NCBI RefSeq assembly: GCF_023898315.1
Contig: NC_064621.1
Location: 133,608,521 to 133,672,520, forward strand
Direction of reading: 5' to 3'
DNA from: Schistocerca nitens
Lineage: Eukaryota > Arthropoda > Insecta > Orthoptera > Acrididae
DNA length: 64,000 nucleotides
Positions 11,321 through 22,264 of the stretch are shown here, in pieces (the first letter of the stretch is position 1; each line of letters starts with the position of its first letter). Position numbers and translations under genes: made by a program. The notes beneath the pieces were generated by a model that was given only the letters and a program-made list of their open reading frames with translations, had not been told where the DNA came from and made no database searches.

Positions 11321-12318
11321 ATTTCAGTTATGCGCACTTTGGTCCCAGAAAATGCTTTCATAAATTACGAGAAAATTGCTACTTCAGTAATATGGAAAAA
11401 CGTATTCGATCTGTTCTTGCCAAATGCAAATTATGTCAAAAGGCTAAGCCGCCAACTGTTTCTCACAGAGCACCGTTGTTTCCTATCATTCCAGCGAAAT
11501 TAAAGGACATGGCTGCAGTCGATTTGTTCGGTCCAGTGGTTCGTTCTACAAATGGTTTTACGTATATTTTCGTAGCAGTGTAATTGACATCAAAATATGT
11601 GTGTTTTACACCTTTACGCAAAGCAACAGCTCGTTCAGTATCTAACGCTTTCATCAAACATTTTCTTAAAGAAGTGGGTCATGTTGATAAGGTTATATCA
11701 GATAATGGATCACAGTTTCGCTCTAAAATTTGGCTTCGTACTCTACGGCGTCGTAAGATTAAACCAATTTATATTTCACTTTTTCACCCTCAATCTAATG
11801 CTTCAGAGAGATGGATGAAGGAAATCAATAAATTGTGCCGTCTTTATTGTCATCAGAATCACAGAACTTGGGATCAGTATCTTCATATTTTTCAAAACAT
11901 TCTGAATGAACTTCCAAATGACTCAACTTCTTTACCGCCTCTATTGACATTAAAAAATAAAGTACCAACAAATCGCATTTCTGAAATCGTTCCTTTTCCG
12001 CCTTCACGGAAACTGCGGCATTCTGAAGTTGTCAATCTGGCTCTGCAAAATATTGCATCTGCGGCTGCTAGAAGAGAGAAATCAGCTAAACGTCCTGGTC
12101 GTTTAAAAATCTTGTCAGTTGGTCAAAAGGTGTTAATTAAGTCTCATCGTTTGTCTCATAAAGGAAAAGGCTTATGTCGCAATTTTTTTCTGCTTTATAA
12201 CGGTCCATATAGGACTCGCAAAATTATCCATGATAACACTGTCGAAGTAGAAACTCTTAAATCTCGGCGCTCTAAGGGAATACATCACATATCTAACGTT
12301 AAAATTTTTGTGGAATGA
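11305..12318 (+). pseudogene. Gypsy integrase, right copy, nonsense codon
   Basis: This has the same domain order as the left copy: HHCC zinc finger (AHFGPRKCFHKL, then CKLC), DDE core with AVDLFGP, SDNGSQF and NASERWMKE, and a basic C-terminal domain ending at 12318. A GAA of the left copy is TAA here (11581-11583), cutting the core after the first catalytic Asp. The frame differs from the preceding RT frame because of the shared RNase H deletion. No envelope gene follows. Confidence 0.88.
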
Positions 12319-14029
12319 CATACTTTAGAGAAACTAACAGCTACATGTAAACATGCAGAGAATACAAGGATACCGCGCTGTGTTTTGGCGGCGGCACATA
12401 CTCAAAGCAACAGTCAGTCTGCGCACCGCACAAGGCTGTCGTTGACCGCAATCAATCACCTTCTACGTCACGTGTCTACAGCTGATCGAGCGCTCAGTGC
12501 GAATGCACTGACACACGTAAACAAATACACAGTCTAATTTCTCGGATTAAATTCAGTATAAAGCTATGGTGACTTTATAAATTATGTTATTAACGTTCAG
12601 TATTTTTCAGGATACGGTTGTGTAAAATATTTAAGACCTTCAGGTAAATTCTGTGCGTGTCCGACGTTAAGACGACTTGCTTTGGAGAAAATTTCAGGAA
12701 GAATGTAATTTCGAAAAAAAAGTAATAAACTAAAAAGGGTAACTATTAATTGAGTTTATTTTTCAGGTAACATATTTCCACTTAGGTACGTACTTTAGAC
12801 GTAATTTGCTGCTTGCGATTACGTGATTCATACTTTGTGCTAAATTTCATGTTCTATGAATTTACTTGTGAAGCGACGTGCTTGTGTACATTTGCTGATT
12901 TTGACAATTGTTGATTAATGAACAGGCTTGTTATTTGTATATATTATGCATCGCTTGGCTGCACTGATTTTTCACTGATGTCATATTTTTTAATTATGTG
13001 CCAGCTGTGCTTATTTATATAAATTGTAATTGTCAACTGATTAATTGTGCTGACTGTGGTTATGTATGTAAGTTATACTTTGTGATTTATCTGCTTGCGC
13101 CTTCATGTTTACTTATTAAGATTACGTATGAACATTTATTTGCTTATGCTGATATGATGATAATGACCTGTTTATTATGTAAGATACATATTTGCTGCTT
13201 TGCGTATGGATTGCATATTAACACATTTCCTTTTGTTGTCATAACTACTCTTTAATTTGGTATGTAGCAATGCTGATGTACAGTGTACAAACATGGAGCT
13301 TAGGTCACACTATGGTATTAATTATAGATTGTTTGCTTGGCAGAGCCTCGTTATAGGGATTGTGCTGCATCCACTTGTTGACGTTCTGTTCTCTACTGGT
13401 ATATTTACTCGCTATTGCATGTTTTGCTTACGCTCAGTGCCTGATATTTTTAAGATAAGACAATGAACTGCTATAATTCGACGAACGACATTAGTACGAG
13501 AAACTTCATAGAAGTCACATGAGCTGGAGGTTTTATGGAAGCTGTATAAATTTATGCTAATAGGAAGGAAGCTAACGACATGACATACCAACACTAGGTT
13601 TAGACCATTGACAGTTATTACACTGCATTCTTCGTGAGCAATTGAAATAGGAAGTGACACTTGACACAAGAAATACTCCACATGTTTGCTTCTGTTTGCC
13701 ATAATTTTTGAAGTGGTGTACACACTGTGAAATATTATGATCATTCACACTCCGTAATCGTACTTAATTACTGAGAGTTATTCGAACTAAGTCTGTTAGA
13801 GGTCATGTATGCATTTCTTTTATTTAATGATGGACAAGGAACCAAAATGTATCTTATAATTTATAATGAGTAGAAAATTTGGGTCAGATGGATTACACAG
13901 AGGTTGTGTGTTGACATTGTGTCTTCGGATTGTATGGGATGATGAATTGAAGTTGCACTAGTATTTTGTCTGTACTTGTTCGAAGAGACTGACTAGAGGA
14001 AAGAGTTGTTATGAAAGTGAAATGATATT

Positions 14030-14290
14030 GGCGATAAGGTTTATATGTGTCGACGTATTGAAGTGGTATTATTGAGGTATTGAGATTGTGTGAAGTTGAT
14101 GATTATTGGAGTTTTCGTGGACAAGCGGTAAAGTAAATGAGGTTTATATGTATCGACGTATTGAAGATGTATTATTGATGATATTGATGATAAGGTTTAT
14201 ATGTAGACGTCAAAGGTATTATTGAAGTATTGAGATTATGCGATGCTGATGATTATTGGAGTTTTGGTGGATAAGAGGTGAAGTAAGTGA
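14030..14290 (+). repeat. Tandem repeat within Gypsy 3' region
   Basis: Two to three degenerate units contain AAGGTTTATATGT, ACGTATTGAAG and GATGATTATTGGAGTTTT, with a period of about 115-120 bp. A shortened middle copy lies near 14160-14205. It matches 780-1015 of the left copy in reverse complement. Confidence 0.6.
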
Positions 14291-14864
14291 GGAGCATATT
14301 TTTTTGGTTGGTCTATATGGAACAAGGAGGACGAAGATGGCAAACTAGAACACTCAAGTAGAAAGAAGATTGTCTACACACACACTTTGTTAAATCACTA
14401 AGCAGTATATAATTTTTTTTTGGAGAGAGGAAGTAATGGCATATCTTGGCTCACTGACAGTTGTTCATCAACCGTACATTTTGATCTGGCTTGGCAAACA
14501 TTGGTCTTGACATGATGACTATGACTAACTATTATTGACGGTTATACATTGCTGCCACTACTACTTGATACACATGATGAACATAAAATTTCGACAGAAT
14601 TGCATTTACACAGTTAACACTATTCAACTACACAGTAGCACTAAATGTGGATGAAAGATGAGTGAGTGTGTTTTGTGTGTTTTCCTCTTATAATCCCAGA
14701 GAAGTGATCTCAACCTATCTCCTAAATATTATTTTACTTGTTTGTTGTGGCTTGCACTGACACCCATAAATATTATAGGTTTACTGCTATTTGTGTATTG
14801 TAATAGTTAATATGACAATTATCTGATATCATTTGTGTGTTTATTATTATTTGTATGATGAACT

Positions 14865-15065
14865 GTCTAATTAGTGATAGGGAATATTTTGGACTGTTAT
14901 TTGCACTTTTTCTACATGATTGGTGCCACTATGACATGTTTAATTTCTGCTGATGAACTGTGTGATTAGTGATAGGGAATGGTATGGACTGTTATTTGCA
15001 CTTTTTCTACATGATTGGTGCCACTAGGACATGTTTAATTTCTGCTGATGAACAGTGTGATTAGA
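14865..15065 (+). repeat. 95-bp tandem repeat in Gypsy 3' region
   Basis: Units start TGATGAACTGT at about 14857 and 14952 with a third partial unit near 15047. Each contains GTGATAGGGAAT and TTCTACATGATTGGTGCCAC. The left copy has the same array at 1-210. Confidence 0.75.
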
Positions 15066-15089
15066 GATAGTGAATTTTATGGACTGCGG

Positions 15090-15415
15090 TCAGCACCTGG
15101 TCAACATTACTGGGTACCACTGATGGACTGCTTCTACCGAAATGATGTCACTTGTTGGTTTCGGCACCTGTTCAACATTGCTGGTGCCACTAATGGAACT
15201 GCTTCTACTGAAAAGATGTCACCTGTTGATATCTGCACCTGTTCAACATTGCTGGGTGCCACTGATGGACTGCTTCTACTGAAAAGATGTCACCTGTTGA
15301 TGTCTGCACCTGCTCAACATTGCTGGGTGCGACTGATGGACTGCTTCTATTGAAATAATGTTACTTGTTGGTATTTGCACCTGTTGACCATTGCTGGGTG
15401 CTACTGCTGGAACTG
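15090..15415 (+). repeat. About 71-bp tandem repeat next to the 3' LTR
   Basis: About five units of the pattern CACCTG-TCAACATTGCTGG, then CACTGATGGACTGCTTCTA, then GATGTCACCTGTTG follow one another. A degenerate last unit ends near 15415. Short stretches resemble the 95-bp unit (GGTGCCACT), so this array may derive from it. Confidence 0.75.
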
Positions 15416-15792
15416 TCAACTGCTTATTCTTGAGCTATGGAAAGCGTTTATGTGAATAATTGTATAAACTGATTTTTTGTGTATTACTGTTTGTGAAAAG
15501 TTATGAGACTCTTACCTGCACATATTCGTCATTGATGACGCTATTGATTGAACGGTTTAACCACATAATACTTGTGTAAACTATTATGTAAAGTCACATG
15601 TATGAAAGAATTTGTATTGCTTACTGTATTTTATATATTAGGTTATTGAAAGGTCAGTGCAAAGCCAAAATTTTATCTAGTTATATGATATTTACGCATT
15701 AATATTATATTTTATTTTTGTCTGTATTTTTTTGACGAATTTGGTGGTATTTTCACCACCAATGCTGGCAAAAATACCATCAAATTATAGCC

Positions 15793-15816
15793 CGTGGAGG
15801 AAGGGCATATGAAAGG
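15793..15816 (+). promoter_or_regulatory. Probable polypurine tract
   Basis: GTGGAGGAAGGG (15794-15805), followed by CATATGAAAGG, lies directly before the proposed LTR start TGTCTACACTG at 15817. Purine runs at this position prime plus-strand DNA in LTR elements. The exact cut is uncertain. Confidence 0.45.
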
Positions 15817-16540
15817 TGTCTACACTGAGCCACAGCGCCAGAGATCGCGCTAGAGAGTATTGTTCAGCCGCCTCCACTGGGAGTGATTATTGAGATGTCT
15901 TAGTGGGCAGTTCCTGTCGAGAGGTCGTGGTGGAGTGTGCTTGTCGAGATGTTGTAATAAGGAGTGCTTGTTCCATGTTTTATGCAGTTGTTTGATGGGA
16001 TAGACAGCAGATGGTTCGAATGGAAATACTGTAATGATCAGAGTGCTTTTCGTCAATATATATGAAGGTAAAATATTCTGTGTTTTTTTTCCATTATTAC
16101 AGTGTCTTAAATAATGCGTCATTACAGGTTCAGTCAACAAAGCATCTGGCTTGTGTTCTTGGATTAGAGTGTAATTCTGGTTTTCTTGAGTAATTATGGT
16201 ATTTCTATTTTCTTTAATTAATTCAGTATAAATGATATTTAAAATTTCTTGTGTTGTTGAAGAAGAACCGTGCCAGATGCGTACGTTGAGTCATACTTCC
16301 ACACACAGAACAGTTACACTTGTGCTTTGGTTTCGTAGGTTTTATAGTTGCTGGGGACTTAATTAATTAATTGTGTTAATGAAAAATTCCATTTCATTCT
16401 TTGTTATTGTTCTATGCAGTCAGATAGCGTGATAATACTAGTCAGGGCCAACCGTTTACGAGACTTCGTAATCGAACAGACAGCTACTAAAGCAAAAAAT
16501 TGAAATTATTTGCATTTTATTTTAATTAAGCCCCCATGCA
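15817..16540 (+). mobile_element. 3' LTR of right Gypsy copy
   Basis: Proposed limits are TGTCTACACTG at 15817 and GCCCCCATGCA ending at 16540, giving about 724 bp with TG...CA ends. The last 595 bases are shared with the 5' LTR. A TATATATGAAGG stretch near 16055 could be a TATA element. The 3' boundary is firm because homology to 7029 stops there; the 5' boundary is inferred from the polypurine tract. Confidence 0.7.
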
Positions 16541-16715
16541 ATATACACTGTACTAGTGCCGACATTGTGCATGCTCTGTTGCCTGTGTCTATGTGCCTGT
16601 GGTTCTGTCAGTGTGATTATGTGATGTATCTGACCCCAGGAATGTGTCAATAAAGTTTCCCCTTCCTGGGACAATGAATTCACGGTGTTCTTATTTCAAT
16701 TTCCAGAAGTGTATT
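16541..16715. other. Unassigned sequence beside the Gypsy 3' LTR
   Basis: It includes CAATAAAGTTTCCCCTTCC and ends where mariner homology begins. No gene is seen. Confidence 0.4.
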
Positions 16716-17225
16716 TGTCGGTACATGCTGGAACAATACTAAGCTGAAGATGACAACATTCTGAACCCCATCGTCACTGGAGACGAGATGTGGTGTCACC
16801 ACTATGACCCGGAATCCAAATGAATGTTCATGGAGTGGTGACGAGCGAATTCTCCTGGAAATAAGAAGATCAGCAAATAGTTCTCTGGGGTGATTTGCGC
16901 AGAATCTGGAATAGGAAGAAAGCGGTAGTTTTGGACCTTGGAACCTAAAGCAACCTCAATTCAGAACGCTGCGACACCGACTAGGCTGAAAGCCCCAGAT
17001 CCATAATTCAGGGCAGAGAAGAAGGCAAACTTCTTTTTGTAACACAATATTGTGGTTTATGGATGAACTGTTCCACCACATCCACGTTACAGTCCTGCTT
17101 TAACACTTTGAAACTTCAGTCACTTTGAGCTTGTGAAAGAAGGACCACACAGCCAACATTTCCCAGACTGCGAAGCTGTCGTCAAAGCTGTAAGACAGCA
17201 TCACTGGTTTAACTGAAAATAAATG
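16716..17225 (+). pseudogene. Degenerate mariner transposase
   Basis: Mariner transposases cut and paste DNA at TA sites. Near 16758-16822 the translation NPIVTGDEMWCHHYDPESK is the hallmark first-aspartate region of mariner (typically TGDETWVHYYEPESK). It is followed by a stop and then by EW-RANSPGNKK, matching the next conserved block. Further stops and frame changes follow. Toward 17130-17200 a weak match to the C-terminal region can be read. No terminal inverted repeats were recognised. It is long dead. Confidence 0.75.
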
Positions 17226-17594
17226 GGAGACGTTGTATTCAGGATGACCTTTATATACTATAATCTACAATTTTGTTGGTACATCAGATCAGTAATTCAA
17301 AATTAAAAGAATGCACTATACAGTCATTAATATTGTTGATATTTACAGTAATTTGCGAAGAGAGATCGGTGAATAACAGCTTAGCATAGTCATGTTTAAT
17401 AGTCACACTCGTGCTATAAAGGCATGTGATTGCATTCACTCGAAACTACATTTGACTTCTCTTAGATATCATCAAATATCTCTATGCAATCAAAATTTTC
17501 TAAGTTTCAATCCAAACCAGCTGGAAAGTGTTAATAAGTCAATGGTACACATATCGAGAAGCTTTTACTGAAGGTGGAGGAGGAGATTACTGAA
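17226..17594. other. Unassigned AT-rich stretch
   Basis: No open frame, RNA or repeat was recognised. Confidence 0.4.
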
Positions 17595-17868
17595 AATTCC
17601 TGGCAGATTAAAACTGTGTATCGGACCGAGACTCGAACTCGGGACCTTTGCCTTTCGCGGGCAAGTGATACTGGCAGAAGTAAAGCTGTGAGGACGGGGC
17701 GTGAGTCGGTGAGTCGTGCTAGGGTAGCTCAGTTGGTAGAGCACTTGCCCGCAAAAGGCAAACGTCCCGAGTTCGAGTCTCGGTCCGGCACACAGATTTA
17801 TCTGCCAGGAAATTTCATATCAGCGCACACTCCGCTGCAGAGTGAAAATGTCATTCTGAGGAGATTAC
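17595..17868 (+). repeat. tRNA-like fold-back repeat, copy 1
   Basis: The two halves are inverted copies of each other. The left half (about 17597-17667) contains the complement of a tRNA-like B box (GACTCGAACTCGGGACC). The right half reads GGTAGCTCAGTTGGTAGAGC (A box) and GAGTTCGAGTCTCGG (B box). Flanks contain CCTGGCAGATTAAAACTGTG and its inverse. An inner segment GATACTGGCAGAAGTAAAGC is shared with the copies at 39372-39956. The folded 'anticodon loop' has G at the position normally U33, so it is not a functional tRNA. Confidence 0.75.
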
Positions 17869-17899
17869 TGTTTAACCTCCCGTCGACAACGAGGTCGTT

Positions 17900-18080
17900 A
17901 GAGACGGAGCACAAGCTCGTAGTGGCGAAGCATACGGAAGAAAATCGGCCGTGGTCTTTCGAAGGAACCATCCTGGCATTTGCTTTAAGCGACTTAGGGA
18001 AATCAAGGAAAACCAAAATCAGGATGGCCGAACCCGTGTGTGAACCGCCGTCTGCCGAACGCAAGACCAGTGCGCGACCT
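17900..18080 (+). repeat. Degenerate SINE-like repeat (same family as 40941-41129)
   Basis: Shared blocks are GAAGGAACCATCCTGGCATTT, TTAGGGAAATCA and AATCAGGATGGCCG followed by a decayed B-box-like GTGTGTGAACCGCCGTC. It is older and more diverged than the copy at 40941. It is listed as sense in the same orientation as that copy. Confidence 0.6.
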
Positions 18081-18710
18081 CGCTCGGTTCTTACTGAAGC
18101 TCAATAGTAGATGATAAATAAAGATTCGATTCTTTGGAGCTCAAATAGACAAATATTGATATAGAGAGCCCTCTAATCTCGTAAAGATACGTCACAGCTT
18201 AAGCTACGTAAACAGTCATGTCATCATCCAATTGATAACTACAGCATACGGAAGGCGAATAGTGACGTAGTGTTCAGAGAGCAAGGTTCGCAGTAGTCTC
18301 CTGCTCCAAGCCGACTACACAGGTCGGGTAAAGAGACGTTGACCACGGCCAGTCTTCTCGCTGCAGACACACAGTGACCCGCTACGCCGCACTATGTTGC
18401 GGCGCCTCTGCCTCCATCATTCACCGCAGTATAGACTGCGAAGCAATGCACTAGAGATCTGTGGCGGTGCGTACATTTTTGTTGTGTACGTTCAGTCGAC
18501 GGGCTCCGTTGTTGGTGACACCATACAGAAAAACTGTGCAAAAAAAACATTATTAAAATAAAAGAAGATGCAAAAATCGAAATAAAGAACCATAAATACA
18601 TGAAAAGAGAAAGAAATATCCTCCGATTTAAAAATTATTATCAAACACAACATCTTGTTAAACTTTACTTGTTCAGCTGAACGAGATGGTGTTTTGATTC
18701 TTGTTGGGAG
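18081..18710. other. Unassigned stretch
   Basis: Mixed composition; 18290-18500 is moderately GC-rich with no convincing coding frame. No repeat was recognised. Confidence 0.4.
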
Positions 18711-18912
18711 TTCAAATGGTTGAAATGGCTCTGAGCTCTATGGGACTTAACATCTGAGGTCATCAGTCCCCTAGAACTTAGAACTACTTAAACCTAACTA
18801 ACCTAAGGACATCACACACATCCATGCCCGAGGAAGCATTCGAACCTGCGACTGTAGCAGTCGTCCGGTTCCGGACTGAAGCGCCTAGAACCGCTCGGCC
18901 ATCGCGGCCGGC
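18711..18912 (-). repeat. SINE-A (tRNA-derived), first of a double insertion
   Basis: On the minus strand it starts with GGCCGGCCGCGATGGCCGAGCGG-type sequence (A box GGCCGAGCGGTT), has a B box matching GCAGGTTCGAATGC, and ends with the body AGTCCCATAGAGCTCAGAGCC and TTTGAAC. The A/B boxes and extra-arm length suggest a Ser/Leu-type tRNA ancestor (inference). It is flanked by direct repeats CTTGTTGGG at about 18700 and 18912. Confidence 0.85.
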
Positions 18913-18920
18913 TTGTTGGG

Positions 18921-19114
18921 TTCAAATGGCTCTGAGCACTATGGGACTTAACTGCTGTGGTTATCAGTCCCCTAGAACTTAGAACTACTTAAACCTAACT
19001 AACCTAAGGACATCACACACATCCATGCCCGATGCAGGATTCGAACCTGCGACCGTAGCGATCACGCGGTTCCAGACTGTGGCACCTAGAAACGCACGGC
19101 CACTCCGACCGGCG
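18921..19114 (-). repeat. SINE-A, second copy of the double insertion
   Basis: Same family as 18711-18912, with its own substitutions (for example TGCTGTGGTTATCAG). It is flanked by CTTGTTGGG at 18912 and again at about 19116, so three copies of the 9-bp target surround two SINEs. Confidence 0.85.
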
Positions 19115-19741
19115 GCTTGTTGGGAGTTCTGGGGTTCAGTTCCCTCTCCGGTGATCCAGATTTAGATCCTCCTCAGTTATAAGGAGTGTTCAAGCGATAG
19201 GGTATGAATAGTCATAACAACCAAATCGTCTGAAATTTGCATATTCCGCTCTGGGATAATGTAGTGAGATATCCGGGGACGTGAACACGTCATCCTAGGG
19301 ACCGGATTATATGCATCTGCATGTTGCATATGCATTTGCATACATGTCTCCTTTTCACCGGTTATCGCATATTTTAACTAAAAACTGGTAGCGATGCACA
19401 TTTTCGCTCTATGTTTACAATATTTTGAAAATTTAGACAGGTGGTCTCTAGCTCAATTTAGTTTTAATATCTCACAGATTGGCTACGACCTAGAACTGAG
19501 TGAAATCGCTAACGGAAAGGCTACTGCCCAGCGAAATCATTACAGAAGAGGAACAGGAACACGCAGAAAGAGCCAATGCTCCTGCGCCCACGCCCCCAGT
19601 TAATCCCCTCGGCTGTCATACAGCACGCGTAAGCAACAATTAAATTAAACTCCGTAAGCTTTTACTCGTACGACCATTGTTTCAGTTTAGCTTTCTATTT
19701 ACCGGTACACAGCTGAATGTGTGTACGACGTGTAGTGTGTA
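19115..19741. other. Unassigned stretch with ATGCAT-rich core
   Basis: Around 19310-19345 there are several overlapping ATGCATNTGCAT motifs. No gene is seen. It may be 5' flank of the hAT copy that follows. Confidence 0.4.
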
Positions 19742-19947
19742 GCCGGCCGGGATGGCCGAGCGGCTCTAGGCCCTACAGTCTGGAACCACGCGACCGCTAC
19801 AGTCGCAGGTTCGAATCCTGCCCCGGGCATGAATGTGTGTGATGTCCTTAAGTTAGTTTGGTTTAAGTAGTTCTAAGTTCTAGGGGACTGATGACCTCAG
19901 AAGTTAAGTCCCATAGTGCTCAGAGCCATTTGAACCTTTTTTTTTTT
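19742..19947 (+). repeat. SINE-A copy
   Basis: A box GGCCGAGCGGCT, B box AGGTTCGAATCCTGC, typical body, ending CATTTGAACC plus T11. It is flanked by TAGTGTGTA and TAGTGTATA, a probable 9-bp target-site duplication with one change. Confidence 0.85.
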
Positions 19948-19959
19948 AGTGTATAACGT

Positions 19960-21443
19960 ATGGTGCGCCATGCCGCCCGAAAAAAGAAACTTCGTTTCGT
20001 GGACGGCTGACCATCCTGTAACCATTACATATGACGTAATTGTTTTATATTGACGAGTTTGCGAGAAGAGCATGTCGTGCAAAAAAGTTTCAAATACACC
20101 AGCATGTCAAGACAAGTCTTCATAACCCAGGAATGCAGAAGAAAAGACCGCAGAAACAACTTCTGACAACAGCAACTTGCAGAAGCAGGGATTTGTCCAA
20201 AGGTGACCAAAAAAGTCGGTTTAACATGTATCTATGTGGAGCATTCATTGCAAGCAATATTCCTTTTGACAAACTTACAAACCGTATCCTCAAAAGCTTC
20301 ATGCGCAAATATTGTTTAAATCAACATATACCAGATGAATCAACATTGCGTAAAAATTACATTCCGACAATTTACGTAAAAGTTCTGGAAGAAATACGAA
20401 GTGAGCTCAAGAATAGCATTATCTGGATTTCAGTTGACGAAACTGCAGACACTTGTGGCCGTTACATTGCAAATTTAATTGTTGGTGCCTTAAAAGAAGA
20501 GCCTTCTTCTTCGTATTTAGAGTACTGCAAAGAATTTGAAAAAGTAAATCATTCTACTATCGCCAGATTTGTGAATGAGGGTATTAGAAAAATATTTCAC
20601 GAATCTCCTGCAGATGAAAGGATGTTTTTGCTTATTTCAGATGCTACTCCCTATGTGATCAAAGCAGGGAAAGCCCTCCGAGTATTTTGTCCTAATTTGA
20701 TTCATGTCACGTGCTTTGCCCCGAGAGTAAATCGCCTTGCTGAAGAAGAACGTTCCACGTTTGTGAATGTACATAAACTGATTTCATCCGCAAATAAAGT
20801 GTTTTAAAAGCTCGTGTCGCATCAAGACCTACAAAGAAAAACTACCAAATGTGCCTGTACTTTCCGAACTAGTGGTAACTCGTTGGGGTACGTGGGTCGA
20901 AGCTGTGTTGTTTTACAATAAACATTTCGAGGCCATTGGAGGGGTAGTAAACGACATCCGTGGTGCAGAGGCTTTGCCAGTTTGCCAGTGCCAGGAAGCT
21001 TTTAATGATTCCGGTATTAAAAAACACATTGCTGTCATTAGCACTCATTTGTCCCATATACCTGCAAGTATTAAAAAGCTTGAAAGTCAAGGTTTGGCGT
21101 CGAATGAATACATTCATTAATGAATAAAATTATTCTACTGAATTCCTCATTGCTGGAAGTATTCCCAAGAAAACTTAAAGAAAAGTTTTTTTTAAACAAT
21201 AACCTAGGCTTTGAATCCTTGTGCCAGATTGATAGTTTTATTAATAGGGCAGCTGAACTTCTACCAGAAACAATAAGTAACAATATAGCACCCAAATTCA
21301 AATACTGCCCAGTTACCTCAGTTGATGTAGAACGGTGCTTTTCTGCTTATCAAAATGTTTTGAGTAATGGAAGACACAATCTTACGACCGACCATTTGAA
21401 ACGGTATTTGGTTGTTTATATTTGCGATAGCAGAAAAATGTAA
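19960..21443 (+). pseudogene. hAT-family transposase, frameshifted
   Basis: hAT transposases use an RNase H-like core and a C-terminal dimerisation region. The main open part (20040-20807, 255 codons) contains RSELKNSIIWISVDETAD, the region of the first catalytic Asp, and later LRVFCPNLIHVTCFA. A second frame (20851-21120) has LVVTRWGTWVEA. A third (21120-21443) ends with VTSVDVERCFSAYQNVLS, the conserved hAT dimerisation motif. Frame changes near 20803 and 21120, where an in-frame stop also falls, break the gene. Upstream, HQHVKTSLH recalls a decayed BED/CGBP1-like DNA-binding segment. Terminal repeats and an 8-bp duplication were not identified. Confidence 0.8.
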
Positions 21444-22027
21444 AACAAATTATAAATCATGCTTTGGTCAAATAGTATTAATTAAAACTTAAAGCTGCTC
21501 AAAAAAATTCTTGATTGTATGTTGTTTTTTTTTAATTTTAAATACAATACTACGGAGTTTTTGAGCGCGCGATATCTCGAAGTTGGTTCTGTACATATCG
21601 ATTGTTTCGCTGCGACTCACTCGCATCGCATCCACTTGTTACCGACAACAACAGCAAAGAAGGTACAATTCTTGACACGATATGCGTCCACATTTTGAAA
21701 ATTTTTAGAAAATAATCCCAGAAAGCCCCCCTTCCTAACCCCTACCAGAACGTATTCAGAAAATGATATCAGCGTAATAAATGTACCGATTTTTCACGTG
21801 GCCGGCTCTCATCCTCGTAACTGATATTCACAGGTTCGATTCTAAGGTATAATGCAAGCAGTAACTACCATGTTTTTTTATTATTTGATCTTACATATTT
21901 CGACACTTTTCATGCATTTTTAATCATTTTTCATGCATATTTTAATGATGCAATCAGCCGGTCTCTTCATCATATTCCCCTAAAAAATATTCTGAGTTCT
22001 GCACTCAGAAGACAAAGTAAAATGGAA
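21444..22027. other. Unassigned stretch downstream of hAT
   Basis: AT-rich, with TTTCATGCATTTTTAATCA repeats near 21905-21945. It may be hAT 3' noncoding sequence. A B-box-like CAGGTTCGATTCTAAGG at 21831 lacks a convincing A box. Confidence 0.35.
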
Positions 22028-22262
22028 ATGAGCGTTTGGCGTCATTTGCCGGGAGGCCCCATACGGGGCAGGTCCGGCCGCCTTGGTGCAGGCCTAAACA
22101 TTCGACGCCACATTGGGCGACCTGCGAGCTGGATGGGGATGAAATGATGATGAAGACAACACAACACCCAGTCCCTGAGCAGAGAACATCCCCGAAAGAG
22201 CCGGGAATCGAACCCGGGCCCGTAGGACGGCAATCTGTCACGCTGACCACTCAACTATCGGG
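22028..22262 (-). repeat. SINE-C (tRNA-derived)
   Basis: On the minus strand it starts CCCGATAGTTGAGTGGTCAG (A box region), has B box GCCCGGGTTCGATTCCCGG and then the body GGTGTTGTGTTGTC, CATCATTTCATCCCCATCC. It is the same family as 47541-47775. The tRNA region is readable but followed by the SINE body, so it is not a tRNA gene. Confidence 0.85.
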
Positions 22263-22264
22263 GC

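Larger units (their letters stand above)
12319..15816 (+). other. Long noncoding 3' region of right Gypsy copy
   Basis: About 3.5 kb lie between integrase and the 3' LTR with no convincing coding sequence. An 85-residue hydrophobic, cysteine-rich frame at 12998-13255 is shared with the left copy but matches no known envelope. At 12725-12790 AAAAAAGTAATAAACTAAAA is followed by TTTTTCAGGTAAC, a splice-acceptor-like context, though no splicing can be demonstrated. The tandem arrays listed separately occupy its last 1.8 kb. Confidence 0.65.
5990..16540 (+). mobile_element. Ty3/Gypsy LTR retrotransposon, right copy with two LTRs
   Basis: The order is RNase H fragment, 5' LTR (to 7029), primer-binding site, gag, protease-RT, integrase, about 3.5 kb of noncoding 3' region, polypurine tract and 3' LTR (to 16540). 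Over roughly 590 alignable bases I count about 15-20 differences between the LTRs, so this is not a brand-new insertion. Pol is broken by a 1-nt deletion near 10988, an in-frame TAA at 11581 and loss of RNase H. Gag has a 1-nt insertion near 7895. The element is dead but its structure is clear. Confidence 0.9.

Noticed and set aside
12998-13255. Small open frame after integrase as an env gene
   Set aside because: Eighty-five residues, no signal peptide-fusion-transmembrane layout, and conservation equals that of neighbouring noncoding DNA.
17711-17792. A possible tRNA gene (A box and B box well placed)
   Set aside because: It is part of a repeated fold-back unit found again near 39840 and 39560, lacks U33, and has repeat sequence on both sides.
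18780-18830. Telomere-like TTAGG motifs (CCTAA runs) as an internal telomeric array
   Set aside because: They are part of the SINE-A body (TTAGGTTAGTTAGGTTTAA) present in every copy.
22190-22262. A minus-strand tRNA-like gene
   Set aside because: The cloverleaf-like part continues directly into a SINE body shared with 47541-47775.
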